From positions 930,001 through 994,000 of the forward strand of contig JADJUF010000001.1 of assembly GCA_016717005.1 (NCBI GenBank): a stretch of DNA of 64,000 nucleotides, given 5' to 3'. Numbering within the stretch: the stretch's first letter is position 1; every line of letters begins with the position of its first letter. The position numbers were made by a program, and so were the translations under genes. A model generated the notes under the pieces. It had not been told where the DNA came from. It saw only the letters and a list, made by a program, of their open reading frames with translations, and did no database searches. Source of the DNA: Myxococcales bacterium (GTDB lineage: Bacteria > Myxococcota_A > Polyangia > Haliangiales > Haliangiaceae). Of this stretch, positions 16,852 through 24,537 are shown one piece after another.

Positions 16852-17775
16852 CTACTTCGACTTCTTCTTCTTCACCGGCTTCTTCGGCGGGTCCTTCGGC
16901 GCGGTCACCGGCGTGCCGCCGAGGGCCTGGACCTCGCCCTCGACGTTCTTCTGTGCGTCGGCGTCCTTGCCCTTGTTGAGCTCGAGGTACGTGTTGAACG
17001 CCTCGATGGCCTTCTCGTCCTCGTGGTTCAGCTTGTACATGTAGCCGAGGTCGTACCAGGCGTCGGCCTGATCGGGATCGAGGCTCACGGCCTTCTCGTA
17101 CATCGGGATGGCCTGCTCGATCTCCTCCTGGCGCCGGAACACCACGGCGGCGTTGAAGTAGTACTCGGCCTGATCGGGCGCGAGCGCGATCGCCTTGGCG
17201 AACGCGGCCGACGCCTCGGGCAGCTGGTTGTCGGCGCGCAGCGCCACGCCCAGGTTGTTGGCGTAGCTGTGCTCGCTCGGCGCCAGCTTGACCGCCCACC
17301 GGAGCGCCACCAGCGCGCCGGCGGTGTCGCCCTTCTTCCGCTTGATCACGCCGATGTTCGAGAACACGTCGGCCTGCGTGGGATCGAGCCGACACGAGGT
17401 CTGCAGCGCGGCGAGCGCGTCGTCGAGCTTGTCGACCCGGTAGTACGCCATGCCCAGGTTCGACCAGACCGTCGCGTCCTTGGTCAGGATCTTGGTCGCG
17501 TGCTCGTAGGCGTCGACCGCCTGCGCCAGCAGCTTCTTCTTCTTGTACAGGTGGCCGAGCGAGGCCCAGGCCATGCCGTGGCCCGGATCGGCGGCGACCG
17601 CCTTCTCGAACGCAGCGATCGCCTCGTCGTCCTTGCCCTGGTTCTTCCAGGAGATGCCCTGCTTGTAGTGCGCGCTGGCGTCGTCGGCGTGGGCCGGGGC
17701 CGCCGCCAGCGCGAGCGCGGTCAGCGTGGCGCCGACGGTGAGCCGGATCGTCCGACCAGAAGCAAAAAAACGCAT
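16852..17775 (-). CDS. Exported tetratricopeptide repeat protein
   Basis: This 307-residue protein has a clear signal peptide (MRFFASGRTIRLTVGATL, cleavage after AHA) followed by about seven consecutive TPR units (for example HYKQGISWKNQGKDDEAIAA, AWASLGHLYKKKKL, AWYDLGYMYKLNHEDEKAIE) and a Lys-rich C-terminal tail (KKPVKKKKSK). TPR proteins act as protein-binding scaffolds; the partner is unknown and the site is probably periplasmic. ATG 17775 has GGAGG 7 nt upstream; an upstream in-frame extension has Arg-rich shadow composition and is rejected. The gene ends just before a hexanucleotide repeat tract. Confidence 0.8.
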   Translation of the reverse strand: MRFFASGRTIRLTVGATLTALALAAAPAHADDASAHYKQGISWKNQGKDDEAIAAFEKAVAADPGHGMAWASLGHLYKKKKLLAQAVDAYEHATKILTKDATVWSNLGMAYYRVDKLDDALAALQTSCRLDPTQADVFSNIGVIKRKKGDTAGALVALRWAVKLAPSEHSYANNLGVALRADNQLPEASAAFAKAIALAPDQAEYYFNAAVVFRRQEEIEQAIPMYEKAVSLDPDQADAWYDLGYMYKLNHEDEKAIEAFNTYLELNKGKDADAQKNVEGEVQALGGTPVTAPKDPPKKPVKKKKSK

Positions 17776-17833
17776 GACGAGGCCTCCTCGCGGTGAGCGT
17801 ACCACCACAGTGGCGGGCCTCTCCGGCGCGGTT

Positions 17834-18894
17834 TCAGGCGTTCGCGGCGGGCGCGTCGATCGACACGTCGGCGGGCGTCGGCGCCGCCGCGCTGGCCTCG
17901 GTGAGGCCGTCGGCAAGATCGGCCAGCACGGCCACGGCCGACCGGGCGTCGGCGGCCTCGCGCGCGGCCGCGGTCACGTCGGCGTGGGCGTAGGCCAGCC
18001 GGAACTTCTCGAGCGTGGCGACGCAGTGGTGCATGCGGGCGACGATCCGCTCGCGCGCCGCGGCGACCGAGCCGGCGTAGCGGCGCTGGTCGAGCAGCGC
18101 CGCCCGGGCCTCGCGGTACTGGCCCGCGGCCACCTCGTCGGCGCACGCCGCGATCCGACCGTCGAGCTCGGTGACCCGCGCGTCGATCGCCGCGGTGTCG
18201 ATCGCCGGCGCGGCGCCGGCCCGAGCCGCGACCGCGAACAGCGTGGTCACGCCGCCGGCCACGAGCGCGCGATCGTCGGGGCGCATCGCGGCCGAGTCGT
18301 GCCAGATGGTCAGGCCGCGCTCGGCCAGGTCGCGGGGCTCGCCGGTCAGCGGCGGCAGCGCGCGCCACGCCGCCACGATCGGATCGAGCTGCACGACCAC
18401 GTGGCGCGCCGCCAGCGCGCCCGCGGCGATCACGCCCAGGAACGCGCCCGCGGTCGCGTCGATCGCCGGCGCCCCCAGGTCGCCAGCGCGCCGGCGCCCT
18501 CGACCCGCTGGGCCGCCCACACCGCGGCCAGGGCGGCGAGCGCGCTCATCGGGGCGACCCACAAGAGGCGCGCCCGCGGCGCCCCGACGATCAGCACCGC
18601 GGCCAGCGCCAGCGGCGCCAGCATCCAGGTCCCGGCTAGCGCGGCCGCAGCCACGCCGCCGGCGATCGCGATCAGGCGCGCGCCGGTGCGGGCCAGCGAC
18701 CGGGTCGGCTCGGCCCAGGACAGGCCCGCTGCGATGCCGACCAGGGCGCCGACGATCGAGGCCGGGACCCCGGCGATCAGCTGCGGGCCGACCGCCGAGG
18801 CCGCGGCGCCCGCGGTGGCGCCGAGCGCGGTGGCCAGAGCGGCCTTGTGGAACCCCGGGTGGTCGTCGAAGCGCAGGCCGGTCGCGGAGGGCAT
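17834..18894 (-). CDS. Membrane protein with several TM segments, frameshifted
   Basis: The N-terminal part from ATG 18894 has a cytoplasmic start and hydrophobic helices (AALATALGATAGAAASAVG, LIAIAGGVAAAALAGTWML, LAPLALAAVLIVGA). The C-terminal part lies in another frame, continuing with a further hydrophobic segment (AGAFLGVIAAGALAA) and a soluble domain ending at 17834. The parts join smoothly (GALATWGAPAIDATAG) if one C is removed from the run of five at 18472-18476, so this is read as one gene of about 352 residues with a 1-nt insertion. The family is not recognised. It lies between the TPR gene and the DUF4139 cluster. Sequencing error is the simplest explanation for the shift. Confidence 0.55.
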
Positions 18895-18947
18895 GGGGTA
18901 CCGACGCGCGAGCCGGCCGGTCGATCTGCGATCCCGCGGCCGGCGGG

Positions 18948-21179
18948 TTAACGCGCCGCGGCGACGGCCGTCACGTCGGCCAGGTGCAGCTCGGCCAGGG
19001 CGTCGGAGAACTGGACCCGCAGGAGCATGATCTTGTCCTGGGCCTCGACGATGGCCAGGGTCGTGCCCTGGAGCCGCGACGCCATCTGGGCGGCCTTGGT
19101 CGCCAGCTGGCTCGACAGCGCCGCGGCGGTCTTGACCTTGCGCAGGGCCATGAGCTGCCCGGTCAGCTCGGCCTGGCGGTCGCGGTACTCGGCCGCGCGC
19201 TCGCGCAGGCTGGCGATCTTGTCGACCGTGTCGAACAGGTCGTTGTGGATCGTCAGGATGGCCTGGAGCTGGGCCCGCAGCTCGGGCGACGGCCGGGCGC
19301 TGGCCACGTAGATCTTGAGCTGATCGAGCGTGTCGGTGTCGCCCAGCACCATGCGCCGGGTCAGCGGCGTCGCCTCGCGCAGCTCGATCGCCCGGGTCTC
19401 GCCGGCCCCGAGCTCGACCGCGACCAGGAGCGCGTCGCCGATGCGCTCGAGCGGCAGCTCCGGGTCGAGCAAGGTCCAGCCCGGCTCGATCGGCTGGCGC
19501 ACGTACACCGTCGACGGCGTGCGCAGCCGGCTGGTGATCGTCAGCGCGGTCGTGCGGATGTGCTGGACCTCGGCGGTGAGGATGCCGCGCTGGAGCGTCA
19601 GCAGCCGCGACAGCTCGTCGTGGGCGTCGCCGTCGCGGTCGACCACGATCTGGCGATCGAGCGCGTACGGGATGACCACCGAGGCGTGGGGCGCGACCGC
19701 GTCGGTCAGGCCCTCGCCGACGTACCGGCCCTGGCCGTAGACCGTGATCGGCCCGGCCTCGAGGGTCGAGTCGGTCGGGTTCTCGAGCCGCACCGACTTG
19801 AACGCGTAGCGCGCGTTGCCGCGCTCGCCGCCGGCGTCGTAGAGGTAGGCCTCGCGCCCCGTGGTCTTGGCCCGCAGCACCGACACCATCGCGCTGGTGC
19901 CGTTGGCGACGGTCATCGGCGTGCCCGACGAGAACAGGCTCTCGCCGACCGGCGCGGCGTCGCTGGTGTCGGCGCTGGCGCGGGCGGCGCTGGCGGCCTC
20001 GCCCGGCGGCGCGGCGTCGGTCAGGATCTGCACGGTGGCCCTGGGCGCGACCCCGCCGCTCTCGACCCGGATGCGCCCGGGCGCGACGCCGGCGTCGATG
20101 AGCTGGTTGCGCACCAGGTTGGCGCGCTCGAGCGCGACCTCGTCGGCCTTGCGCTCGCCCTGGGCGGCGTAGCCCTGGACCACGACGTACTGGCGCTGCT
20201 TGATCAGCGCGCTCGACACCTCGGCCAGCTTCTGATCGCCGAGCTTCACCTGGGTGTAGGGATCGATCCGCGGCGGCGCGGTGGTGCTGGTGGGGTCGAT
20301 GGCGGGCGCGCGATCGCTGATCGTCACGCCGGTGGTGTTGAGCCCGTCGACGACGTACTGGCCCTCGAGCGAGCTCGAGCCCGAGAACGACACGCCGGCG
20401 GCGTCGCCCTCGCTCCCGCCCGCCGCGCCCAGGGCCGCCTCGAACGTGCGCCCCGGGACCGGGATGTTCTTGGTGTAGTCGTCGGTGATCGTCGCGTTGC
20501 CGCGGATCTCCTCGGCGTCGAGCGTGAGCACGTTCTGGTTGGTCGCGACCGCCGCGCCGGTGCCGCCGTAGGGCGAGACCGCGGTCGGCGGCGCCAGCGC
20601 GAACGCCTCGTCGGCGGCGAGCTGCTCGCGCTCGACCGTGCGCACGCTCCACAGGTCGTAGCGGAACGACATCGCCGCGCTCGAGCCGACCCCGACCACG
20701 ACGTCCTTCCAGTCCTCGCCCGACAGGTTGTCGACGACGGCCCAGCCCTCGAGCATCGCGGTGTCGGTGGCGTCGCCCAGCACCAGCCGGTAGCTCGGCT
20801 TCCACGCCAGCGCGTCGGTGACGTAGGTCATGACCACGTCGGCGCGGGCGCCGGGGACGCCGCCGACGTCGAGCTGCATCTCGATCACCGGCGCGTCGTC
20901 GGCCTGGCGCCGCGGGAACGACACCGGCAGCGGCCGCTGGGTGCGGGCGTCGACGACGGTCAGCGACTTGAGGAAGTCGTCGACGCGCTCGCGCGGCACC
21001 CGCACGGTCAGCTTGCCGCCGTCGATCTGGGCCCGGCGCTCGTAGAACGCGACGCCGTTGCGGTAGACCACGACCTTGCCGAGCGGGACCTTGTCGACGG
21101 CGACGTGGCGGATGCCGCGGGGGCCGCAGCCGGCGAGCGCGGCGGCGAGGATGAGCGAGACCGATAGGCAATGACGCAT
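18948..21179 (-). CDS. DUF4139 lipoprotein with TonB-receptor-like insert (paralog 1)
   Basis: This 743-residue protein has a lipoprotein signal ending in LAGC (C18). Residues about 30-205 carry the first conserved part (LGKVVVYRNGVAFYERRA, AWKPSYRLVL, SFRYDLWSVRTVER). About 305-372 resembles an OmpA-like fold (GYAAQGERKADEVALERANL), and about 390-743 is the DUF4139 domain with a coiled-coil-like C-terminus. An insert at about 227-303 (DDYTKNIPVPGRTFEAALG, GVSFSGSSSLEGQYVVDGLN) is nearly identical in style to the plug region of Oar-like TonB receptors, not to other DUF4139 proteins. ATG 21179 has AGGAGG upstream. It is probably anchored in the outer membrane facing the periplasm; the function is unknown. 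It is the first of three tandem paralogs. Confidence 0.75.
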   Translation of the reverse strand: MRHCLSVSLILAAALAGCGPRGIRHVAVDKVPLGKVVVYRNGVAFYERRAQIDGGKLTVRVPRERVDDFLKSLTVVDARTQRPLPVSFPRRQADDAPVIEMQLDVGGVPGARADVVMTYVTDALAWKPSYRLVLGDATDTAMLEGWAVVDNLSGEDWKDVVVGVGSSAAMSFRYDLWSVRTVEREQLAADEAFALAPPTAVSPYGGTGAAVATNQNVLTLDAEEIRGNATITDDYTKNIPVPGRTFEAALGAAGGSEGDAAGVSFSGSSSLEGQYVVDGLNTTGVTISDRAPAIDPTSTTAPPRIDPYTQVKLGDQKLAEVSSALIKQRQYVVVQGYAAQGERKADEVALERANLVRNQLIDAGVAPGRIRVESGGVAPRATVQILTDAAPPGEAASAARASADTSDAAPVGESLFSSGTPMTVANGTSAMVSVLRAKTTGREAYLYDAGGERGNARYAFKSVRLENPTDSTLEAGPITVYGQGRYVGEGLTDAVAPHASVVIPYALDRQIVVDRDGDAHDELSRLLTLQRGILTAEVQHIRTTALTITSRLRTPSTVYVRQPIEPGWTLLDPELPLERIGDALLVAVELGAGETRAIELREATPLTRRMVLGDTDTLDQLKIYVASARPSPELRAQLQAILTIHNDLFDTVDKIASLRERAAEYRDRQAELTGQLMALRKVKTAAALSSQLATKAAQMASRLQGTTLAIVEAQDKIMLLRVQFSDALAELHLADVTAVAAAR
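20271..20501 (-). other. Oar/TonB-receptor plug-like segment within paralog 1
   Basis: This stretch encodes about 77 residues (227-303) with the receptor signature IPVPGRTFEAALGAAGG, then FSGSSSLEGQYVVDGLNTTG, then SDRAPAIDPTSTT. In Oar-like receptors the DPTSTT element comes before the IPVPGRTF element; here it comes after, so the order is rearranged. Confidence 0.6.
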
Positions 21180-21187
21180 GGACAGTT

Positions 21188-21299
21188 CCTCCTGCGGTCG
21201 TTCACGCCCGCGACGGCCGATCGGTCCGCGGGCTTGGCTCACGGCGCGTGACACGGCGCGACGCCGCGCTCGCGGGGTGCGACACGTCACCCGGATCAT
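21188..21299. repeat. Upstream region duplicated (copy A)
   Basis: This segment upstream of paralog 1 closely matches 23941-24052 upstream of paralog 2, including ATCGGTCCGCGGGCTTGGCT and the CTCGCGGGGTGCGACACGTC stretch. The duplication therefore included promoter DNA. Confidence 0.75.
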
Positions 21300-21322
21300 C
21301 GCGGCCACCGCGGTCACCGCGC

Positions 21323-23935
21323 TCACGGCGCCGCCGCGCGCGCGTCGTCGAGGTGCAGCTCGGTCAGCGCGTCGGCGAACCGGACCCGGGCCAGGAGCTG
21401 CTGCTCCTGCCCCTCGACGATCGCGATCGTGGTGGCCTGGAGGCGGGTCGCGACCTCGGCCACCTTGTCCTGGAGGTGTCGGACCAGGCCGACCGCGGTC
21501 GGGACCTTGCGCAGCCCGGTCAGCTGCGCGATCAGCTCGGCGTCGCGCAGCCGCAGCTCCTCGGCCTGCTCGCGCAGGGTCGCGACGCGCGCGCCGCTGT
21601 CGATCAGCGCGGCGTGGGCCGCGAGGATCGCCTGGAGCTGCGCGCGCAGCGCCGGCGATGGGCGGGCGCTGGCCACGTAGACCGCGAGCTGGGCCAGGGT
21701 CGGCTCGGCGTCGAGGTCGAGCTGCCGGGTCATCGGCGTGGCCTCGCGCAGCTCGACGGTGCGGGTGGCGCCGGCCGCGAGCTCGACCGCGATCAAGCTC
21801 GCCTGGCCGAGGCGCTCGGTCGGCAGGCCCGGATCGAGCAGCGCCCAGCCCGGCTCGACCGCGTGGCGCACGTAGACCGTGGTCGGCGCGCGCAGCCGGC
21901 TGGTGATCGTCAGCGTGGTCGCGCGCAGGTGCTGGACCTCGGCGGTGACGACCCCGCGCTGCACCGTCAGCAAGCGGGCCAGCTCGTCGCGGCTGGCCTC
22001 GGTGCGCTCGACCACGATCTGCCGGTCGAGCGCGTACGGGATGACCACGGCGGCGTGGGGCGCGATCGCCTCGGTCAGGCCCTCGCCGACGTAGCGGTCG
22101 TCGCCGTAGACCGTGATCGGCCCGGCCTCGAGCGTCGCGTCGGTCGGGTTCTCGAGCCGCACCGCCCGGAACGCGTAGCGGGCGTTGCCGCGCGCGCCGG
22201 CGCGATCGAACAGGTAGACCTGGCGCCCGGTGGTCCGGGCCCGCAGCACCGACACCATCGCGCTGGTGCCGTCGCCGACGGTCATCGCCGACGACGACGC
22301 GAACAGGCTCTCGCCGACCGGCGGCGCGTCGGCGGTGGCGTCCCGGGCCCGGGCGCGACGCGCCACCTCCCCGACCGGCGGCGCCGCGCCGGTGATCAGC
22401 TGGACCGCGGCCGCGCCGCCGATCGCGCCGGCCACGGCGATCTGTCCCGGCGCGACCCCGGCGTCGATGAGCTGATCGCGCACCAGGTTGGCCCGGGCCA
22501 GCGCGGTCGCCTCGGCCCGGGGCTCCCCCGGCGCCGCGTAGCCTTGTACCAGCACGCGCTGGCGCGACGCGACCAGCTGGGCCGACACCTCGGCCAGCTT
22601 CTGATCGCCGAGCTTCACCGCGCGGTACGGATCCGGCGGCGGCGTCGGCGGCGATCGGCGCGCGGCGCCCTCGTCCCGCGCGCCCGACGCGGTGCCCAGC
22701 GTCGCGTCGAAGGTGCGGCCCGGGACCGGGATGTTCCGCGTGTAGTCCTGATCGATCGTGATGCCCTGGGTGGTCGAGGTCGGATCGATCACCGGCGGTC
22801 GGTCGTTGAGGATGATCGTCTCGGACACCGCGGCCGCGGTGTTGATCTTCTGGAACACCGGGGTGGTCTTGTTGACGCCGACCCGGATGTTCCGCCGCTC
22901 GATCGTCACGTCACCGAAGAAGAACGTCACCAGGTACTCGCCCGGCACGAGGTCGGCGACGCGGTAGCTGCCGTCCTGGTCGGTGATGGCGGTGTACGAC
23001 GCCGCGCCGGTGATCGCCACGGTCACGCCCGCGAGCCCGCTGTCGTTCCACGAGTCGACGACCCTGCCCTGGATCGCACCGGTGCCGCGCGCGCCCGCGA
23101 GCGTCGCGGCAGGGTTGGGCGCGGCGGACGGTATCGGCGCCGCGGCCGGTCCGGCTGCGGGCGCCCGTGCCGGTGCGACGGACGGCGTCGGCGCGGCGGA
23201 CGGTCCGGGTGCGGGTGCAGGCGGCGGCGTCGGCGCGCGGCCCGACGTCTCGCCGCTCGCCACGTCCGGACCGCGGATCTCCGAGGCGTCGAGCGTGAGC
23301 AGCGGCGCGGCGGCCGCGACCGGGTCCGGCGCGGCGCCGTACGGCGACACCGCGGTCGGCGGCGCCACCGCGAACGACGCCGCGGGCGCCAGCGCGGCCC
23401 GCTCGACCGTGCGCACGCTCCACAGATCGTAGCGGAACGACATCGCCGCGCTCGAGCCGACCCCGACCACGACGTCCTTCCAGTCCTCGCCCGACAGGTT
23501 GTCGACCACGGCCCAGCCCTCGAGCAGGGCGTCGTCGCGGCCCAGCACCAGGCGGTAGCTCGGCTTCCACGCCGCCGCGTCGGTGACGTAGGTCATGACG
23601 ACGTCGGCGTGGCTGCCGACGGCGCCGACGTCGAGCTGCATCTCGATCACCGGCGCGTCGTCGGCCTGCCGCCGCGGGAACGCGACCGGCAGCGCGCGCC
23701 CGGTCCGGGCGTCGACCACCGTCAGCGACTTCAGGAAGTCGTCGACCCGTGCCCGCGGCACCCGCACCGTCAGCGTGCCGCCGTCGACGTGGGCCCGGCG
23801 CTCGTAGAACGCCACGCCGTTGCGATAGACGACGACCTTCCCGAGCGGCACCCGATCGACCGCGACATGACGGAGCGACGGCGCGCAGCCGACCAGCAGC
23901 AACAACCCCAGCGACCCTCGTGGACCTCGACGCAT
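21323..23935 (-). CDS. DUF4139 lipoprotein with carboxypeptidase-regulatory and TonB-plug insert (paralog 2)
   Basis: This 870-residue paralog of the protein at 18948-21179 has a lipobox (LLLLVGC, C17) and the same first domain (about 30-200). It then has an Ala/Pro-rich linker (230-280), a carboxypeptidase regulatory-like beta-sandwich (285-365, GAIQGRVVDSWNDSGLAGV through GEYLVTFFFGDVTIERR) and the start of a TonB-receptor plug (366-420, SETIILNDRPPVIDPTSTTQ, then DYTRNIPVPGRTFDATLG). An OmpA-like segment and the DUF4139 domain follow. ATG 23935 has AGGAGG upstream. The insert is the complete N-terminal architecture of an Oar-like receptor, placed where paralog 3 has only a linker. The role is unknown; it is probably an envelope protein. 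Confidence 0.75.
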   Translation of the reverse strand: MRRGPRGSLGLLLLVGCAPSLRHVAVDRVPLGKVVVYRNGVAFYERRAHVDGGTLTVRVPRARVDDFLKSLTVVDARTGRALPVAFPRRQADDAPVIEMQLDVGAVGSHADVVMTYVTDAAAWKPSYRLVLGRDDALLEGWAVVDNLSGEDWKDVVVGVGSSAAMSFRYDLWSVRTVERAALAPAASFAVAPPTAVSPYGAAPDPVAAAAPLLTLDASEIRGPDVASGETSGRAPTPPPAPAPGPSAAPTPSVAPARAPAAGPAAAPIPSAAPNPAATLAGARGTGAIQGRVVDSWNDSGLAGVTVAITGAASYTAITDQDGSYRVADLVPGEYLVTFFFGDVTIERRNIRVGVNKTTPVFQKINTAAAVSETIILNDRPPVIDPTSTTQGITIDQDYTRNIPVPGRTFDATLGTASGARDEGAARRSPPTPPPDPYRAVKLGDQKLAEVSAQLVASRQRVLVQGYAAPGEPRAEATALARANLVRDQLIDAGVAPGQIAVAGAIGGAAAVQLITGAAPPVGEVARRARARDATADAPPVGESLFASSSAMTVGDGTSAMVSVLRARTTGRQVYLFDRAGARGNARYAFRAVRLENPTDATLEAGPITVYGDDRYVGEGLTEAIAPHAAVVIPYALDRQIVVERTEASRDELARLLTVQRGVVTAEVQHLRATTLTITSRLRAPTTVYVRHAVEPGWALLDPGLPTERLGQASLIAVELAAGATRTVELREATPMTRQLDLDAEPTLAQLAVYVASARPSPALRAQLQAILAAHAALIDSGARVATLREQAEELRLRDAELIAQLTGLRKVPTAVGLVRHLQDKVAEVATRLQATTIAIVEGQEQQLLARVRFADALTELHLDDARAAAP
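22676..23083 (-). other. Receptor N-terminus-like insert within paralog 2
   Basis: The stretch encodes a carboxypeptidase regulatory-like domain (about residues 285-365) directly followed by the plug start with PPVIDPTSTTQGITIDQDY and IPVPGRTFD (366-420), in the order seen in Oar-like TonB-dependent receptors. It stops before the FSGSSS...DGLNTTG part that paralog 1 has. Confidence 0.65.
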
Positions 23936-23940
23936 GAGCA

Positions 23941-24052
23941 CCTCCTGCGTCGGTCCACGCCCGCGACCCCAGATCGGTCCGCGGGCTTGGCTCACGGCGC
24001 GTGACACGGCGCGGCGCCGCGCTCGCGGGGTGCGACACGTCCACCGGATCAC
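23941..24052. repeat. Upstream region duplicated (copy B)
   Basis: This is the match to 21188-21299 described there. It lies between paralog 2 and the small carboxypeptidase-regulatory-like gene. Confidence 0.75.
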
Positions 24053-24441
24053 GGCGCGAGGTCGGTGTCGATCACCTGATCGACGACCCGGATCCAGCCC
24101 CGGGCCGCGGGCTCGGGCCGGCGCTCGACCACCACGTCGCCGAAGTAGAACGTCAGGGTCCACGCCCCGGTGTCCGCCTCGAGCTGGTAGCGCCCGTCGA
24201 CGTCGGTGAGCTCCGCGAGGTGGCGCCCGCCCGCCCGCGCGATCACCGTCACCCCTTCCACCGGCGCCCGCCGGCGGTCGCGGACCACGCCCCGGATCAC
24301 CGCCGGGCGCGCCGGCCCGAGCGGTCGGCGGACCACGCCCGCGGTGCGGCGGTGCTCGATCACGGCGGACCGGGCTGGCGCGGCGCCGCCGCAGGCGCCG
24401 GCCAGGGTCACGGCCAGGTAGGACCATCGTGCGATCGTCAT
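24049..24441 (-). CDS. Small lipoprotein with carboxypeptidase regulatory-like domain
   Basis: This 130-residue protein has a lipobox (LAVTLAGAC, C17) and a single beta-sandwich of the carboxypeptidase regulatory-like type: IRGVVRDRRRAPVEGVTVIA, then TDVDGRYQLEADTGAWTLTF. The final segment FYFGDVVVERR is close to FFFGDVTIERR in the neighbouring DUF4139 paralog 2, so the two probably share an origin. It lies between two DUF4139 genes on the same strand. It may be a remnant or donor of the insert in paralog 2, or a free-standing partner. Confidence 0.6.
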   Translation of the reverse strand: MTIARWSYLAVTLAGACGGAAPARSAVIEHRRTAGVVRRPLGPARPAVIRGVVRDRRRAPVEGVTVIARAGGRHLAELTDVDGRYQLEADTGAWTLTFYFGDVVVERRPEPAARGWIRVVDQVIDTDLAP

Positions 24442-24537
24442 CGCGGTCCAGACGCACGCGCGGCCCGCACGAGGGCGGGCCGCTGCTGACGGGCGCTGAC
24501 GACCGCGCGCGCGGCCGCCGCGGGTGCGACGCTCGCG

